Both the position numbers and the translations under genes were made by a program. The notes under the pieces were generated by a model. The model searched no databases and had not been told where the DNA came from. It saw only the letters and a list, made by a program, of their open reading frames with translations. Of a stretch of DNA of 64,000 nt, positions 45,984 to 57,227 are shown in pieces. Source of the DNA: Juglans regia (taxonomy: Eukaryota > Streptophyta > Magnoliopsida > Fagales > Juglandaceae). The stretch spans positions 19,516,623 through 19,580,622 of the forward strand of contig NC_049909.1 of NCBI RefSeq assembly GCF_001411555.2. The letters are read 5' to 3'. Each line of letters starts with the position of its first letter. The first letter of the stretch is position 1.

Positions 45984-47164
45984 ATGGGGTCCTAATCTCC
46001 AATTGTCTAAGCCCCATTAATTTATATAAATGTATTTTCAGATATTTTTAAATATAAAAGATTTTTTAATTTTAAATATCTAATTCTTTCATCTAATTAA
46101 TTATTACTTAATCATTATAAATTTTCTAAACTTTTGAACAAAAAATAAAAAATAATTTTAACTTTTTTAAATCCAAAAACAAAAATTATATTTTAAAAAG
46201 AGTTTTGTTACTCATCATTCTCACACACCATACACCTCACTTGTTTTTATTTATTTTTTTGATTTATTTTTCTAAACTAATTGAATTATTCTACTCATCA
46301 TTCATACACCATGTATTTGTTAAGAGAAAAAAATAAAAAAATAAAAAATTATCTATGTTGTGTGGTGTGAGAATAATTAGTAAAATTTTTCTAGCTGAAA
46401 TCATAATTTAACTATTATTTATAAATCATTTAACTATTATTCCGAAATATTCCAAATATCTAAATGGAGCCTTAAAACTGAGCTTCCTTCCAAGTTCTCT
46501 AGGCTTTCTTCAACCATTTCCATCCATTCATCATGATCGTACAACTAAACATTATCTAAATTTTATGAAAAATGATATTATGCCCTCTCAATTTGCCTCC
46601 TTAATTTGATTGCTAATATATTTTATTTTATTTTTAATTTTTTTTACTCGATGGTTAGGAAATTGACTATTAGTATATATATTTTTTATTTTTTAAAAAT
46701 ATTTAAATATATTTAAAAATATTTTAAAAAAATACAATTTGCACTAAGATTACACTAAATGAGCAAATTGAGAAAGTACAGTAATACTATTCCAAATAAT
46801 TTATTATTAGTTATAAATTATTTATTATTTTTTTAATTAATATTCATAAATGATTTTAACTCTTTAATATCTAAACGTAGCCTTAATTTATCGGTAGGGC
46901 TCTGCCGTTCGTTCGGGGGAAAAGAATAACAAAAAAAGTGACAAATTAGAAACGAGAACGACGCACCAACTACCGGATGGCTAATGGCAAGGGGACCTAT
47001 ATATAAACGTAAAACACACGCAAAAAGGTCTACAGTCATTACACAGTGAGATAGGCGGCCTTTGGAAAGTACGTACGCTAGCTTTAATAATCGCCGGCAG
47101 ACCTTAGGCCTTGTGTCAACTCGTTTTGCCCACAACAACAGTAGGGGTCCCCTAAAGTTTAAGG

Positions 47165-47575
47165 TTAGGTTTGTATATACATCAAAAAAAAAAAAAAAAA
47201 AAATTGTATAATAAGATTAGATGAGATGAAATGTGATGAAACGAAAGTTAAAAGTTAAAAAAAATATTGTTAGAATATTATTTATTATTATTTTTTAAAA
47301 AATTTAAAAAAATTAAATTGTTTATTATATTTTATATGAAAATTTGTAAAAATTATAATGATGTGATGAGATAAATCTGATACGTTTGGATTCTAAATCC
47401 ATCTCAATTCATCATTACAATTTTTTAAAATTTCAACACAAAATATAATAAACAATTTAATTTTTACAAATTTTAAAATAATAATAATATTAAAAATAAA
47501 TTTTAACAATATTTTATCATCTTAACTCCACTCAACTCAATTTAGTTCAACATCCAAACGTAGTCTATGAATTAA
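47165..47575. repeat. Head-to-head GATGAG-type MITEs forming a long inverted repeat
   Basis: The left arm (AGATTAGATGAGATG ... TTGTTTATTATATTTTATATGAAAATTTGTAAAAATTATAATGA) is followed by its inverse (TCATTACAATTTTTTAAAAT ... ATAATAAACAATTTAA), with the centre near 47388. Arms are about 200 bp, imperfectly paired. Confidence 0.75.
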
Positions 47576-49744
47576 GAGTATTTCTCAATCCAAACTAAGC
47601 CTAAAAGTTAAGGTTTTAACTAAAGTTAAAATTATTAAAGATATTAATATTGGACTATCAATTCTAAAGTTAAAATAATAATATAATATTATGTATTTTA
47701 ATAATATTTCTTTTTATATTTTACAAATATACTCTATATATTAATTAATAATTTAATTTTTATCTAAGATTATTGTTTTCTAACTATTTTTTATATCAAC
47801 CTAATTATCGAACATAATATAACCTTATTTACAAAAAATATTTCTTGAAAAATTTGGACATAGACTTGTTTACTAATGAAAGTTTTAAAAAGAATTTAAT
47901 AAAATTTTGTTGATTATTTGTGAATAAAATATAGGTTTGATGGATGAATAGGTAGCTCAAAGTTCAAACTAAATGTTTTTAGCTAGTCCAATACAAATCA
48001 TTTATACAAAACTTAGTTATATTTTCGATTTTGACATTTGCCTAGTCTAATATTAGTGCTCTTATATATCAACTCTAACTTACGAAGATCAGCCTAAAGG
48101 TCTCTAGTGTCTCCACTACCTTAGGAGAGATGTCTAATGTGATCATGGTCAATTAAGTAAATATCGCACGTTCTTTTTAAAAAATAGTAAATTTTATTGT
48201 TAAAAAAATAATTTTTTATGTGAATCTTATATTCATTTAATTTTTTAAAAAATAATGTATTATATTTACATACTCTATAACTACAAATATCATTTCTATT
48301 AAATTTCTCCCTCAGGTTATTTTGTCCATTTGATAAAAGATACACAATACAATCCTACACACACTGTTCACAGACCACTAGCTTTTGAAACTGTTCAATG
48401 TGTAACATGTGTCATGTTGTTCGACAGTACATCATGTTTTACATCCAACTGATCCAATTTTCATTAGCTGAGTTAATTCAAAACTTTTTTTTTTTCTCAC
48501 CATTTATAAGATGATATTATATTAATACTGAACAAAATGTTACATGAGTTGTGGAGAATGATTCTCATGCACAAATAGCAATAGAGACACAATCAGTGTG
48601 TCAAAATTGTCCATTAATGGGCTGGGTTTTCAAAGAAAAATAATTTATTCACAAAGAGATTTCAGACAAATAAACTTATAAATTTGTATCGTTTAATGTG
48701 GTATGTCAGATTATAAAATTATTTTTATTATAAAATATATATAACAGATTAGATGAAATTAACCTAATTTGTAAATTTATATTTTTGTGAAAAATTTTTA
48801 TTTCTCTTTCTTTGATTGTGAACTTATTTACCTTTGCATTAAAGGAGTACTGGTAAAAATTTAATGATGTATTCTAATTATAGGTTGTCGAAGGAAATCA
48901 TCTATATTTAGCTTTAAGTCTTAAAAAGATATTTAGTTTGTCGCTAGCTAGATTTTTAAAAGCCTCAAAATGTCGTTTTCTATAACTCAACACCAATAAT
49001 ATTCAATCCTCCATTGCTTTCGGTTGCTATGTATCTCTAAAACTGATACATATATTATATGTTGGATTTTCTAAAATCTTGAATTACTTCTATAATTCCT
49101 TTACTATATATAATGAAATATATATTATCTGACCAATAATTACTAAAATATTATACATTTTAAGAAGTTTTGATTTTAATATATAGTGAAGTAAATTAAG
49201 AGATTATATACGTATACAATGACAAATATATATTACAGTACGATTGAAAATGAAAACACAACTGGAAATAATCATGAGAAGTTCTTGATTAACTAATAGG
49301 TTTTTATTTTTATTTTTTTACTTAGTAAGGTGTGATGTATGGATGATGAATAGAATAATTTATTTAATTTAATAAGAAAATAATAAAGAAATAATATATA
49401 ATATGTAGTGTAAAAGTGATAACTCTTTCGGCCTGATGATATTAATTAAGGTCCTTATGAGGGGTACTCGAATCCCGGCCCCCACATGCAACTGGGCTAC
49501 ATATATGCCCCCAAATTTGCCTAGAAAGTAGAAACCCCTCCCCCGGTCGGTAAAGAAAGAAAGAAAAAACCGGTCTAATCAATTCTTGATTAAAGTATTG
49601 GGCCTTTAAATTTTAATTCAAATCCTTCTTTTTTTCAACTGGAGTTGTTTTCATTGGACCCGTTGTATTCGGAATGTCGTGTACCGAAAGTATCGTTTTT
49701 CGGACATGACCAGAGGGGTCACAATCTCGAATATATCATTTAGG

Positions 49745-50050
49745 CCCGATTTATATGGGAAGAGAATTTTATCTCATCTTATTTTATTTTAATATTAAAA
49801 TATTATAAATATAAATATTTTTTAATTTTAAATTTTAAATTTTTTTATCTAATCATTATAATTTTTTTAAATTTTTAAATAAAATATAAAAAATAATTAA
49901 ACTTTTTAAAATCTCAAAATAAAAATTATATTATAATAAATTTTAAATTTATAATATTTTTATTTAAAATTTTCTCTTTCATTTTCTAAAATTTCATAAA
50001 ACATCTTAACACAAATTATTTTATTACTATTTATATATCGTCTGATTTCA
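49745..50050. repeat. GATGAG-type MITE copy
   Basis: It starts after TAGGCCCGATTTATATGGGAAG with a TCTCATCTTATTTTATT word and carries the shared AT-rich core. The end is near TTATATATCGTCTG. Boundaries are approximate. Confidence 0.5.
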
Positions 50051-50580
50051 TTTCACGTTTCTGTTGAATTACTCATGTTTTTGAAATCTGATTTTTTTTT
50101 TTTTTTAAGTTTTGAAAATTTATTTAATTAAATTAAACTGCGCTGTGAGTGTGGCCTGCGAGCGGCCAAGTCAACGATTACGGTAGTGACTTCAACGGCT
50201 TGTCCGGTCGTTGATCACGTACACTTGCAACCGACCGTTAATCACCTTTAATAATTGAATTTGCATGCACGGGATACTTTGCATTTTTGTCTGTGAGCTA
50301 AAAAGAATACCAGTAATATTGGATAATACATTTTTAGGTTATCGTGTAAACTTTGTAAAAAAAAAAAAAAAATAAGTATCAGATTTACATGAAAAATTTA
50401 TATTTTAATGATGTGTTTTATTTTTTTCAAAAAGAATATGTCAGATTTACACATCTTAATTGCTCAAAAAATATATTTAACTAAATACCAAGATATAGAG
50501 GTATGTACTCATGATAATTTTATTTTCATTCTCTCAGTATATATATAAGAATAAAAGCAACCAAACATATATCAAATATG

Positions 50581-50582
<2 letters not shown>

Positions 50583-50630
<48 letters not shown>
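50583..50630. repeat. (TA)n microsatellite 3' of LEA_2 gene 4
   Basis: About 24 uninterrupted AT dinucleotides, the longest in the window, starting about 70 bp past the stop codon. Confidence 0.95.
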
Positions 50631-50631
<1 letters not shown>

Positions 50632-50699
50632 TCGACCGGAGATGAAATAAAAGAAATAAGAAATTACTGATCAAAACGAACAGGCTGATCATTAAGTTT

Positions 50700-51356
50700 T
50701 CACTTGCACTTCAAATATCGGAGCTCATTCGGTGAAACTGAATTGATACTCATCGTGCAGTTCATTTCGGCGGACTTCTTCTTCTTCATCACAAACATCA
50801 ATTCCACTTTCCCGCTGAGCTTGGCATGGCTTCTCAGCGTCAAGATCCCGCTACTCAACTCACTTCCAAGATTCGATGTGCTTTGCAGAGCTTTTGAATT
50901 CACATTAACACTAACACTAACTTTCTTAGTCGAAAGCATCCCAGCCTTTCCTTTAGGAATACTAACCTCACCCACCGTCACGCCGTCGTACATGAACGCC
51001 ACAGTGGCCCTGTCATACTTGTAGGGACCGAAGTTGGTGTTCTTAACCCTAACTTGGGTTGTGAAGCTTATGTCAAAGGAAGGCGATGCAGGTTGAGTGC
51101 TAGTGCTCACGTTCTGGAACGTCACGGCCGTGCCCAACCTCACCTTAGGGGTCTTGACTTTCATCACAGTGACGGAAAAGACAGCGATGACTATGGCCTG
51201 AAACACAACAAATATAGCAATATATATGGCCAACTTGATCCTTTTCTTCCGGCGTAGCTCGTCGGGGTTCAAGGTCGCCGATTCTTCATCGCTTCTGGGG
51301 TATCCATTTGCTGGTGCCAAGGGATAGGCAGGCTGGTAATTTGTCTTCTCGGCCAT
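50700..51356 (-). CDS. LEA_2 / NHL-type membrane protein 4 (218 aa)
   Basis: A single-exon frame from MAEKTNYQPAYPLAPANG. SDEES precedes RRKKRIK, then a hydrophobic helix (IYIAIFVVFQAIVIAVFSV), KVKTPKVRLG, VRVKNTNFGPYKYD, and the terminal SAEMNCTMSINSV ... YLKCK. The ATG is supported by the shared MAEK start in protein 3. Near-identity to protein 2 begins around residue 26 and stops within about ten bases after the stop codon. A long (TA)n run lies just downstream (50583-50630). A TATA-like box lies about 140 bp upstream. Confidence 0.9.
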   Translation of the reverse strand: MAEKTNYQPAYPLAPANGYPRSDEESATLNPDELRRKKRIKLAIYIAIFVVFQAIVIAVFSVTVMKVKTPKVRLGTAVTFQNVSTSTQPASPSFDISFTTQVRVKNTNFGPYKYDRATVAFMYDGVTVGEVSIPKGKAGMLSTKKVSVSVNVNSKALQSTSNLGSELSSGILTLRSHAKLSGKVELMFVMKKKKSAEMNCTMSINSVSPNELRYLKCK

Positions 51357-51495
51357 TTCGCTTGATTTGCTACTTCGAAAAGTGAAAAGAAATGAACTCT
51401 TCGAATTATATATATGATCTCTTTGATCTTTTGTTTGCTTTTTCAGGATGAGTGGATGGAAGAGATGTTTGTGGTTGTGGTGGGAGAGATATGTG

Positions 51496-51509
51496 CTATA
51501 TATATATAA
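51496..51509 (-). promoter_or_regulatory. TATA-like box of LEA_2 gene 4
   Basis: Minus strand TTATATATATATAG, about 140 bp upstream of the start codon at 51356. Confidence 0.55.
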
Positions 51510-52499
51510 AGGTTTACATGAACTAATTTTATAATGTTTGAAGGAATATGAGTACGTAATAGGGTAGAGCTTCGTGGAAAATGGGATCGGTACTCTTGAC
51601 TACTGGGAAACGTTAAATTAATCTGTATATAGCAATCAAACGCGCTAGGTGGAATTTTTAGGCTTCTAGAGGCCGGATGATCATTATTACAAGTATTATC
51701 CTATATTTTACTTTCGTGACACTTGTACGCGCGTGTGTGTATATATATATATATATATACATGTATGCATGCGCACCTTTTTCAGTCTTGATATTTTTAA
51801 CAAATAATGCCAGTTGGATATAAAAGTCATGACAGATGAAAATGATGGATTGAATTTTAAATTTTCTTTTTTAAAATTTTAAATTTTTATTTAATAGTTA
51901 AGAAAATAACACTAGTGAATCAATATTTTTTTATATTTTTTAAAAATATATAAAAAATGTGTGAAAGAAATATAAAATAAAATAAAAAAGCGCATTTGCA
52001 CTTGTCCGTCGTTTTTCTCGATTAAATCTATCTGTTCGAGAAGCACAGTCCAATATCTAAAGAAATTTCGATTTTATCCGACGTTGAATAAACGTGATCC
52101 ATATATCCTGGTTTTAGACAAGAGCATGATATCACGGTTTTTCCCTTGAAAAAAAAAATGGGGGGATTTGAGACTTGATTCATCATGTGATCGTAGAACT
52201 GATCGAGAATTTATGAGATAATAAAAACTAAAGGTACTATATATTGTTGGTAAATAATATGCAAAAGAAAATTCGAATTATAAACAGGTCTGGATAACAC
52301 ATTTAATAAAGTGTTAATATTATATGATTTGATTTGGATGAGAAATTTTAAAATTTAAATCTTATTATTTTAAGTTATGTGAACTATATGCTCTACATAC
52401 TTGTTTGGGAATAGAATACATTTATATTAAAAAAACTTGAGCAATCATATAGTACTTAATTGCCTTGTATTACAACTATATCTTAGAAATCAATGTCAT

Positions 52500-52791
52500 T
52501 CTATCGATCTTAAGAGATGAAATATGTAAGATAAATACGAGATATGTTTTGGCTTGGCTAACATGCCTCAGTTGTGTAGTGCTTCATTATATTTATAGTT
52601 GTACAACCGAACTCATGTCAAGAGTATTATAATAAGGAAACAAACATGAGAAAAATAGGGAAACAATCAAGTATAAGTCTGTTGAAGATTATTTTGAATT
52701 TGAAATAGTAACAGAATGGATGGAGTTGATAAGTGCACGTGCTCCTGGATTTTTTGCTGAAGATGCTGATGAAGACTCTGATAGTCTAACA
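52500..52791 (-). repeat. Partial 3' LTR of the copia element
   Basis: It begins TGTTAGACTATC right after the purine tract and contains a TATAAATATAATG promoter-like word at about 52585-52600. The downstream limit is uncertain because no second LTR is available for comparison. Confidence 0.55.
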
Positions 52792-54240
52792 CCCCCCTCG
52801 AATTAATGGGGTTTTGACAGACCATTAATTTGCTCTTGAGATGCTGAAAACGTTGTGCAGTTTGCCCTTTGGTGAAAACATCTGCTATTTGATCCACTGT
52901 TGAGACATGTTGGACTTTAATATTGTTGTTGCATACTTTTTCCCGAATAAAATAATAGTCAATCTCTACATGCTTCGTTCTTGCATGAAACACTGGATTT
53001 GAAGTGAGTGAAATTGCCCTAACGTTATCGAATCATTTAACTGGTATGTGGTCTAGACCAATACCCAATTCTTTGAAAAGCATTCTAAGCCAGTAAATCT
53101 CAATTGTAGCAATTGCCATTGAACGATACTCAGCTTCGGTACTCGAACGAGAGACCACGTTCTATTTCTTAACTCCAAGAAACCAGGTTTCTTCCTAGGA
53201 AAACTCCATAGCCACGGGTAGACCTCTTATCGTCCGGGTTGCCTGCCCAATTCGAGTCACAGTAGGTATGTAATTGAAGAGGAGATGGTGTGTAGAACAG
53301 TCCATGGTTTACAATAGTGCCCTTCAAGTAGCGTAGAACTCGCTTCATAGCCTGCAAATGTGGAGTTCTTGGTTGGTGCATATACTGACATAGCTGGTTA
53401 ATAGCATAGGATATATCTGGACGTGTAATTGTGCAGTATTGGAGTGCCCCAATGATTTGCCGATAAGTAGAAGGATCATATAGTAGTTCACCTTTTGTAC
53501 GGGACAATTTAGTACCTGCTACAGTAGGCGATGCAAGTGGCTTGGCACCAGCCATTTTGGTTCTTTCTAAAAGATCACAAATGTAATTTGTTTGGTGTAA
53601 ATGCAAACCTTCTGAGCTCTTATCAGCCTCCACACCTAAAAAATAAGACAGAGAACCAAGATCCTTAACATGAAAAATACTTTGCAGATTTCGAACAAGT
53701 TTAGTAATTTCCAAGGCATCGGATTCTGTCACCAGAATATTATCTACATATATTAATACAAAAATTCTGATATTTTCAGTATATAGAGTAAACAGAGAGT
53801 AGTCATTGACAGATTCTTGAAAACCAAGCTCAATAAGTTGCTGTGATAATCTTTGAAACCAAGCTCTTGGGGCCTATTTAAGGCCATAAAGAGACTTGTG
53901 TAACTTGCAGACATGATTTGGTTTGGTCTCATCAACAAAATCTCATGGCTGCTCCATAAATACATTTTCATCCAGAAATCCATGTAGAAATGCATTTGAC
54001 ATATCCAATTTTCGGATGGGCCAATGAAAATGAATTGCAATTACCAAAACTAGTCGAATAGTTGTTGGCTTAATTACTGGGGAAAAATTTTCATGGTAGT
54101 CTACACCACTCTTTTGGTCTCCTCTTAATTTTGTATACCCATTTGTTTCTGACAATGTGTTTATCATGTGGCTGAGGACATAGGGACTAAGTTTCATTTT
54201 CCATTAATGCATTAAATTCCCTTCCCACTGCAGCACGCCA
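52667..54240 (-). pseudogene. Copia pol fragment (reverse transcriptase and RNase H)
   Basis: Visible pol landmarks are RKLDMSNAFLHG, YVDN in place of the usual YVDD at 53739-53750, KDLGSLSYFLGVE, YRQIIGALQYCTITRPDISYA, CDSNWAGNPDDKRSTRGY, and the terminal HVSTVDQIADVFTKG. There are at least three frame interruptions (near 53940, 53760 and 53165-53000). The second catalytic Asp of the RT box is replaced by Asn, another inactivating change. Confidence 0.85.
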
Positions 54241-54945
54241 TTGTGGATCTGAAACTGCTTGAGTGTAGGATGTTGGTTCAAGAGTATCCAATACTACAGA
54301 AAAAGCTTGTAAAGGATGTCGAGTATTATAAAATAATTTGTAATCAGGAAATGATTTTGGTCGAGAATGACCTGTTTTGGAACTTGTTTGAATCTGAGTT
54401 AAAGTAGGCTAGACAATTGGATTGTTGGAGGTATTATTGGGTTCTTGCAATAATTGTGGAGAAGGAGATATTTGGTGAACGACATTTTCTTGGTCAATGG
54501 TATTTACAAAATTTAAAGTGGTAGGATCAGGAAAAGAGTCATAATTGGATTCAGAGGTGGGGGCTGTTGTGCAGAGTCTGATCTGCAAGAATCGGTATTA
54601 ATTGAACTGAAAGATTAGAATGATCATTTTGAGGTGGCATAGCTGCTGAAATATTAGATAATAAGTTAATAGACATAACTGCATTAGGAATTATCAGTGG
54701 TTTATCAAATCATTTTCCATAAATAATAGTCATATTGAGAATAATAAAGAAATAATAGTAAATAGTTTGTAAATAGTAGTAAAGTAATCTGAAAATATTT
54801 GATAACAGTTGTATTCCCAAACAAACCCTCAATTTTCTCCCCTCATGTGTTTTTTAAATAAAAAAAATTTTCAATGGATTTTTTATTTTTTAAATTATTT
54901 ATCAAGGCAGACAGGAAATCAATTGATTTTGATTTGGACAATGCT

Positions 54946-55099
54946 ACCGTGCCCACCAAATGTGCACCCCAAATATGCACACAAATACAAATGGTTTTTT
55001 TCTTTTTCTTTTTAGCATTTTATAAACACCCTTAATCATTAAGATTTTTTTTAAAAAAATATATAAATTAATTAATAGTCACTTTTGTATCATTTATAA

Positions 55100-55134
<35 letters not shown>

Positions 55135-55174
55135 TATGGGTACATTTGTGGGCATATTTGGGAGTCATACTATC
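54946..55174. mobile_element. Mutator-like MITE with TA microsatellite inside
   Basis: Ends are GGACAATGCTAC and, reverse complemented, GGAAAATGATAG. Inner arms GTGCACCCCAAATATGCAC and GGGCATATTTGGG pair. Flanks TTTTGATTT and TTTTTATTT are a possible 9-bp duplication with one mismatch. The core has CTTAATCATTAAG as in relatives. A (TA)n run occupies 55107-55131. Confidence 0.65.
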
Positions 55175-55559
55175 ATTTTCCTTTTTATTTCCTAAATTAT
55201 TTATCAAGGCAGACATGAAATTTGATAGAAGCGAGTTCATGTCTAGTTATATGGATTTAATTACCGATGCATGAATTATAAGTAAATGGCGGCAAAAACC
55301 ATAGGTTATCTATGCATATAATTATACAACCAGCTATGTATCTAATTACAAACCGAAGAGCCACCCATGCATAGATCAGAGAAATTTATAAGGGAGGGGC
55401 CGGGGAAGGATAAAGTGATCGGAAGATCATGGCTTGCAAAGACTAAGAAAATAGTAACGATAATAACCGTAACAAATTCAACATACACTAGAACCTTCCT
55501 CCTCGAAAAGTAGCAAGTTTGTTTTACAATAAATTCAAGCTAGCTAGCGCCAAAACATG

Positions 55560-56132
55560 TTATTCACAATCTAAAACATGAACAGCCTGGCTTTTCAAAT
55601 CAACAGTCATGGTGCAGTTCATATCCGCAGTCTTGCGCTTCTTCATCATCTTCATCAGCGTCACCTTGCCTCTCAATCTCGCAAGGCATGTCAATGTCAA
55701 ATTCCCGGAATTCAGCTCATTGTTCAACTCTGCACCATCTGTGACGACCCCATTCGAGCTAACATCGATCGTAACGTTCATCCTTTTCGTCTTCCTAGCT
55801 TTGGCACGTCCCTTGATAATATCTCCATCACCCACAACCACATTCTCAAAAGTTACGTTAGCAGTGCTTTTGTCAAACCTGAAATGCCCGAAATTCTTGT
55901 TCTTCACTGCAATTTCAGCATTCAAAGTCACGGTGAAGAAGGCCGGAGAGTTTGGTGCATTATAGGTGAGGTTCTGCACCGTCACGGATCTTATCCTAAC
56001 GCTAGGAGTTTTGATGCGCATCACTGTCAATGCGAAAACCAGAATGATTATGGTCTGGAACACGACCCCAGCTATGATATATGCATAGCATTTCCTGTTC
56101 TGCATGTTCTTGAATTTCTCCGACTCCAACAT
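55560..56132 (-). CDS. LEA_2 / NHL-type membrane protein 5 (190 aa)
   Basis: A single-exon frame from MLESEKFKNMQNRKCYAY. It has a short N-terminus, then a hydrophobic helix (IIAGVVFQTIIILVFALTV), RIKTPSVRIRSVTVQNL, IAVKNKNFGHFRFD, RKTKRMNVTIDVSS and the C-terminal TADMNCTMTVDLKS. It ends with Cys-Glu, and the penultimate Cys is shared by all paralogues (KC, NC, QC, DC). Its N-terminus lacks the SDEES/RRKKRIK block of proteins 2-4 and resembles protein 1. Same strand as its paralogues. A TATA-like box lies about 110 bp upstream. Confidence 0.9.
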   Translation of the reverse strand: MLESEKFKNMQNRKCYAYIIAGVVFQTIIILVFALTVMRIKTPSVRIRSVTVQNLTYNAPNSPAFFTVTLNAEIAVKNKNFGHFRFDKSTANVTFENVVVGDGDIIKGRAKARKTKRMNVTIDVSSNGVVTDGAELNNELNSGNLTLTCLARLRGKVTLMKMMKKRKTADMNCTMTVDLKSQAVHVLDCE

Positions 56133-56239
56133 GGCTTAGCACCTGATTAAGCGATTCCTTTTCAGCCTTTTCGCTGGATTTGTAAAAGTAAATTAATTAG
56201 CTGTTTTATGTTATTGGAGTTGGCCGATTGCTTGATTTC

Positions 56240-56250
56240 AATATATAACT
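56240..56250 (-). promoter_or_regulatory. TATA-like box of LEA_2 gene 5
   Basis: Minus strand AGTTATATATTG, about 110 bp upstream of the start codon. Confidence 0.45.
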
Positions 56251-56732
56251 ATAGGGAACCAAGGAGTTAGCATACATTAATTCTAATTTAGTGATCTTCG
56301 TGGAAAATGAACATGATTAACGTGGAAGTAAGAGTTTTCTTATTGGGCGTCATGATGAGAATGAAAGATCTTCGTAGCCCTCTGGTTATTCATGTCAAAT
56401 GTCAATAGAGGCTCATGGACGGTGTTAAAAGTATTGAAAATAGGACTGAGTGAAGCTTCCAATTAGAATTCCCCACAATTATTCTTACCTGAACATTTTT
56501 TAAAATTTGGAGAGAGAGAGAGAGAGAAACATAGTACGTGGATCGATCTCGCTACATCTAATATCAGCATTTCTCTATAAATACTATTTTATACAGTACG
56601 ATTAACGCATTATATCTATCTCTTTTTAAATTAATGTAGAAAGAGTTCAAATCCACTTTAGAGAACAAATTATGGGTATATCACGGCCTTCATGCATGGC
56701 AATTCGAGAGCAAATGCATGCAACCTTCATGG

Positions 56733-57227
56733 TGTTGTAAAAAAACGATGACAATAAAGTAAAAGTAAACACGAAAGAACAAGCAATCACATACGACACA
56801 ATGATTTACATGGTTCGGTAAATTGCCTATGTCTACGGAAGCTGCAGACGATTTTTATTTATTGAAGAATCACAATACAATAGTGTGAGGTGGCTACTAT
56901 TCACTCAATACGGTCACAAGTCAAAACATATTAATATATATACTCCATGCGGTAGAAACCTTAATAAATTCAGAAATAGTGATGTTCGCTCGAGTGGCGT
57001 GTCGAGCCAACATCGAGCGGACCTATTTTGCTGGAATTGCTCGAGCCATGTGTCGAGAGGCTCTTCAAGTGAACTCTCTGACATCCCTCTGCTCGAGCGG
57101 TATGTCGAGCGGTGTCAAACGAACTCTCTGACTTACCTTTACTCGAACGAACTTTCTGACTTATCTTCGCTCGAGTGGCTAGAGACTCCGCTTGAACGGT
57201 GTGGATTAGATTCTACAATACTCAACA
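56733..57227. mobile_element. Solo LTR, 495 bp, perfect 5-bp TSD
   Basis: It starts TGTTGTAAAA and ends ACTCAACA, flanked by CATGG at 56728-56732 and 57228-57232. It contains GATTTACATGGTTCGGTAAA, also present in variant form in the solo LTR around 39650, and several CTCGAGCGG/GTCGAGC words. No internal retroelement sequence is adjacent, so it is a solo LTR produced by LTR-LTR recombination. Confidence 0.85.

Larger units (their letters stand above)
46000..50690. other. Intergenic region between LEA_2 genes 3 and 4
   Basis: No gene is recognised. It contains MITE relatives at about 46570-46795 (CCCTCTCAATTTGC and GCAAATTGAGAAAG arms), the foldback pair at 47165-47575, a short palindromic MITE remnant at about 48165-48300, a tRNA-promoter-like word (GTACTCGAATCCCGG) near 49465-49480 that may mark a SINE, and a GATGAG-type copy at 49745-50050. 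Confidence 0.5.
52470..54700 (-). mobile_element. Ty1/copia retrotransposon, 3' part, degenerate
   Basis: On the minus strand: pol linker (about 54430-54190), reverse transcriptase (about 54197-53600), RNase H (about 53400-52800), then a purine tract GAGGGGGG immediately before TGTTAGACTAT at 52791, the expected polypurine tract and start of the 3' LTR. The LTR end is not clearly resolved (about 52470). Gag, protease and integrase and the 5' LTR are absent, so the element is truncated. Confidence 0.8.

Noticed and set aside
49440..49580. tRNA-like word GTACTCGAATCCCGG
   Set aside because: No matching acceptor stem, A box or cloverleaf could be drawn; at most a SINE remnant.
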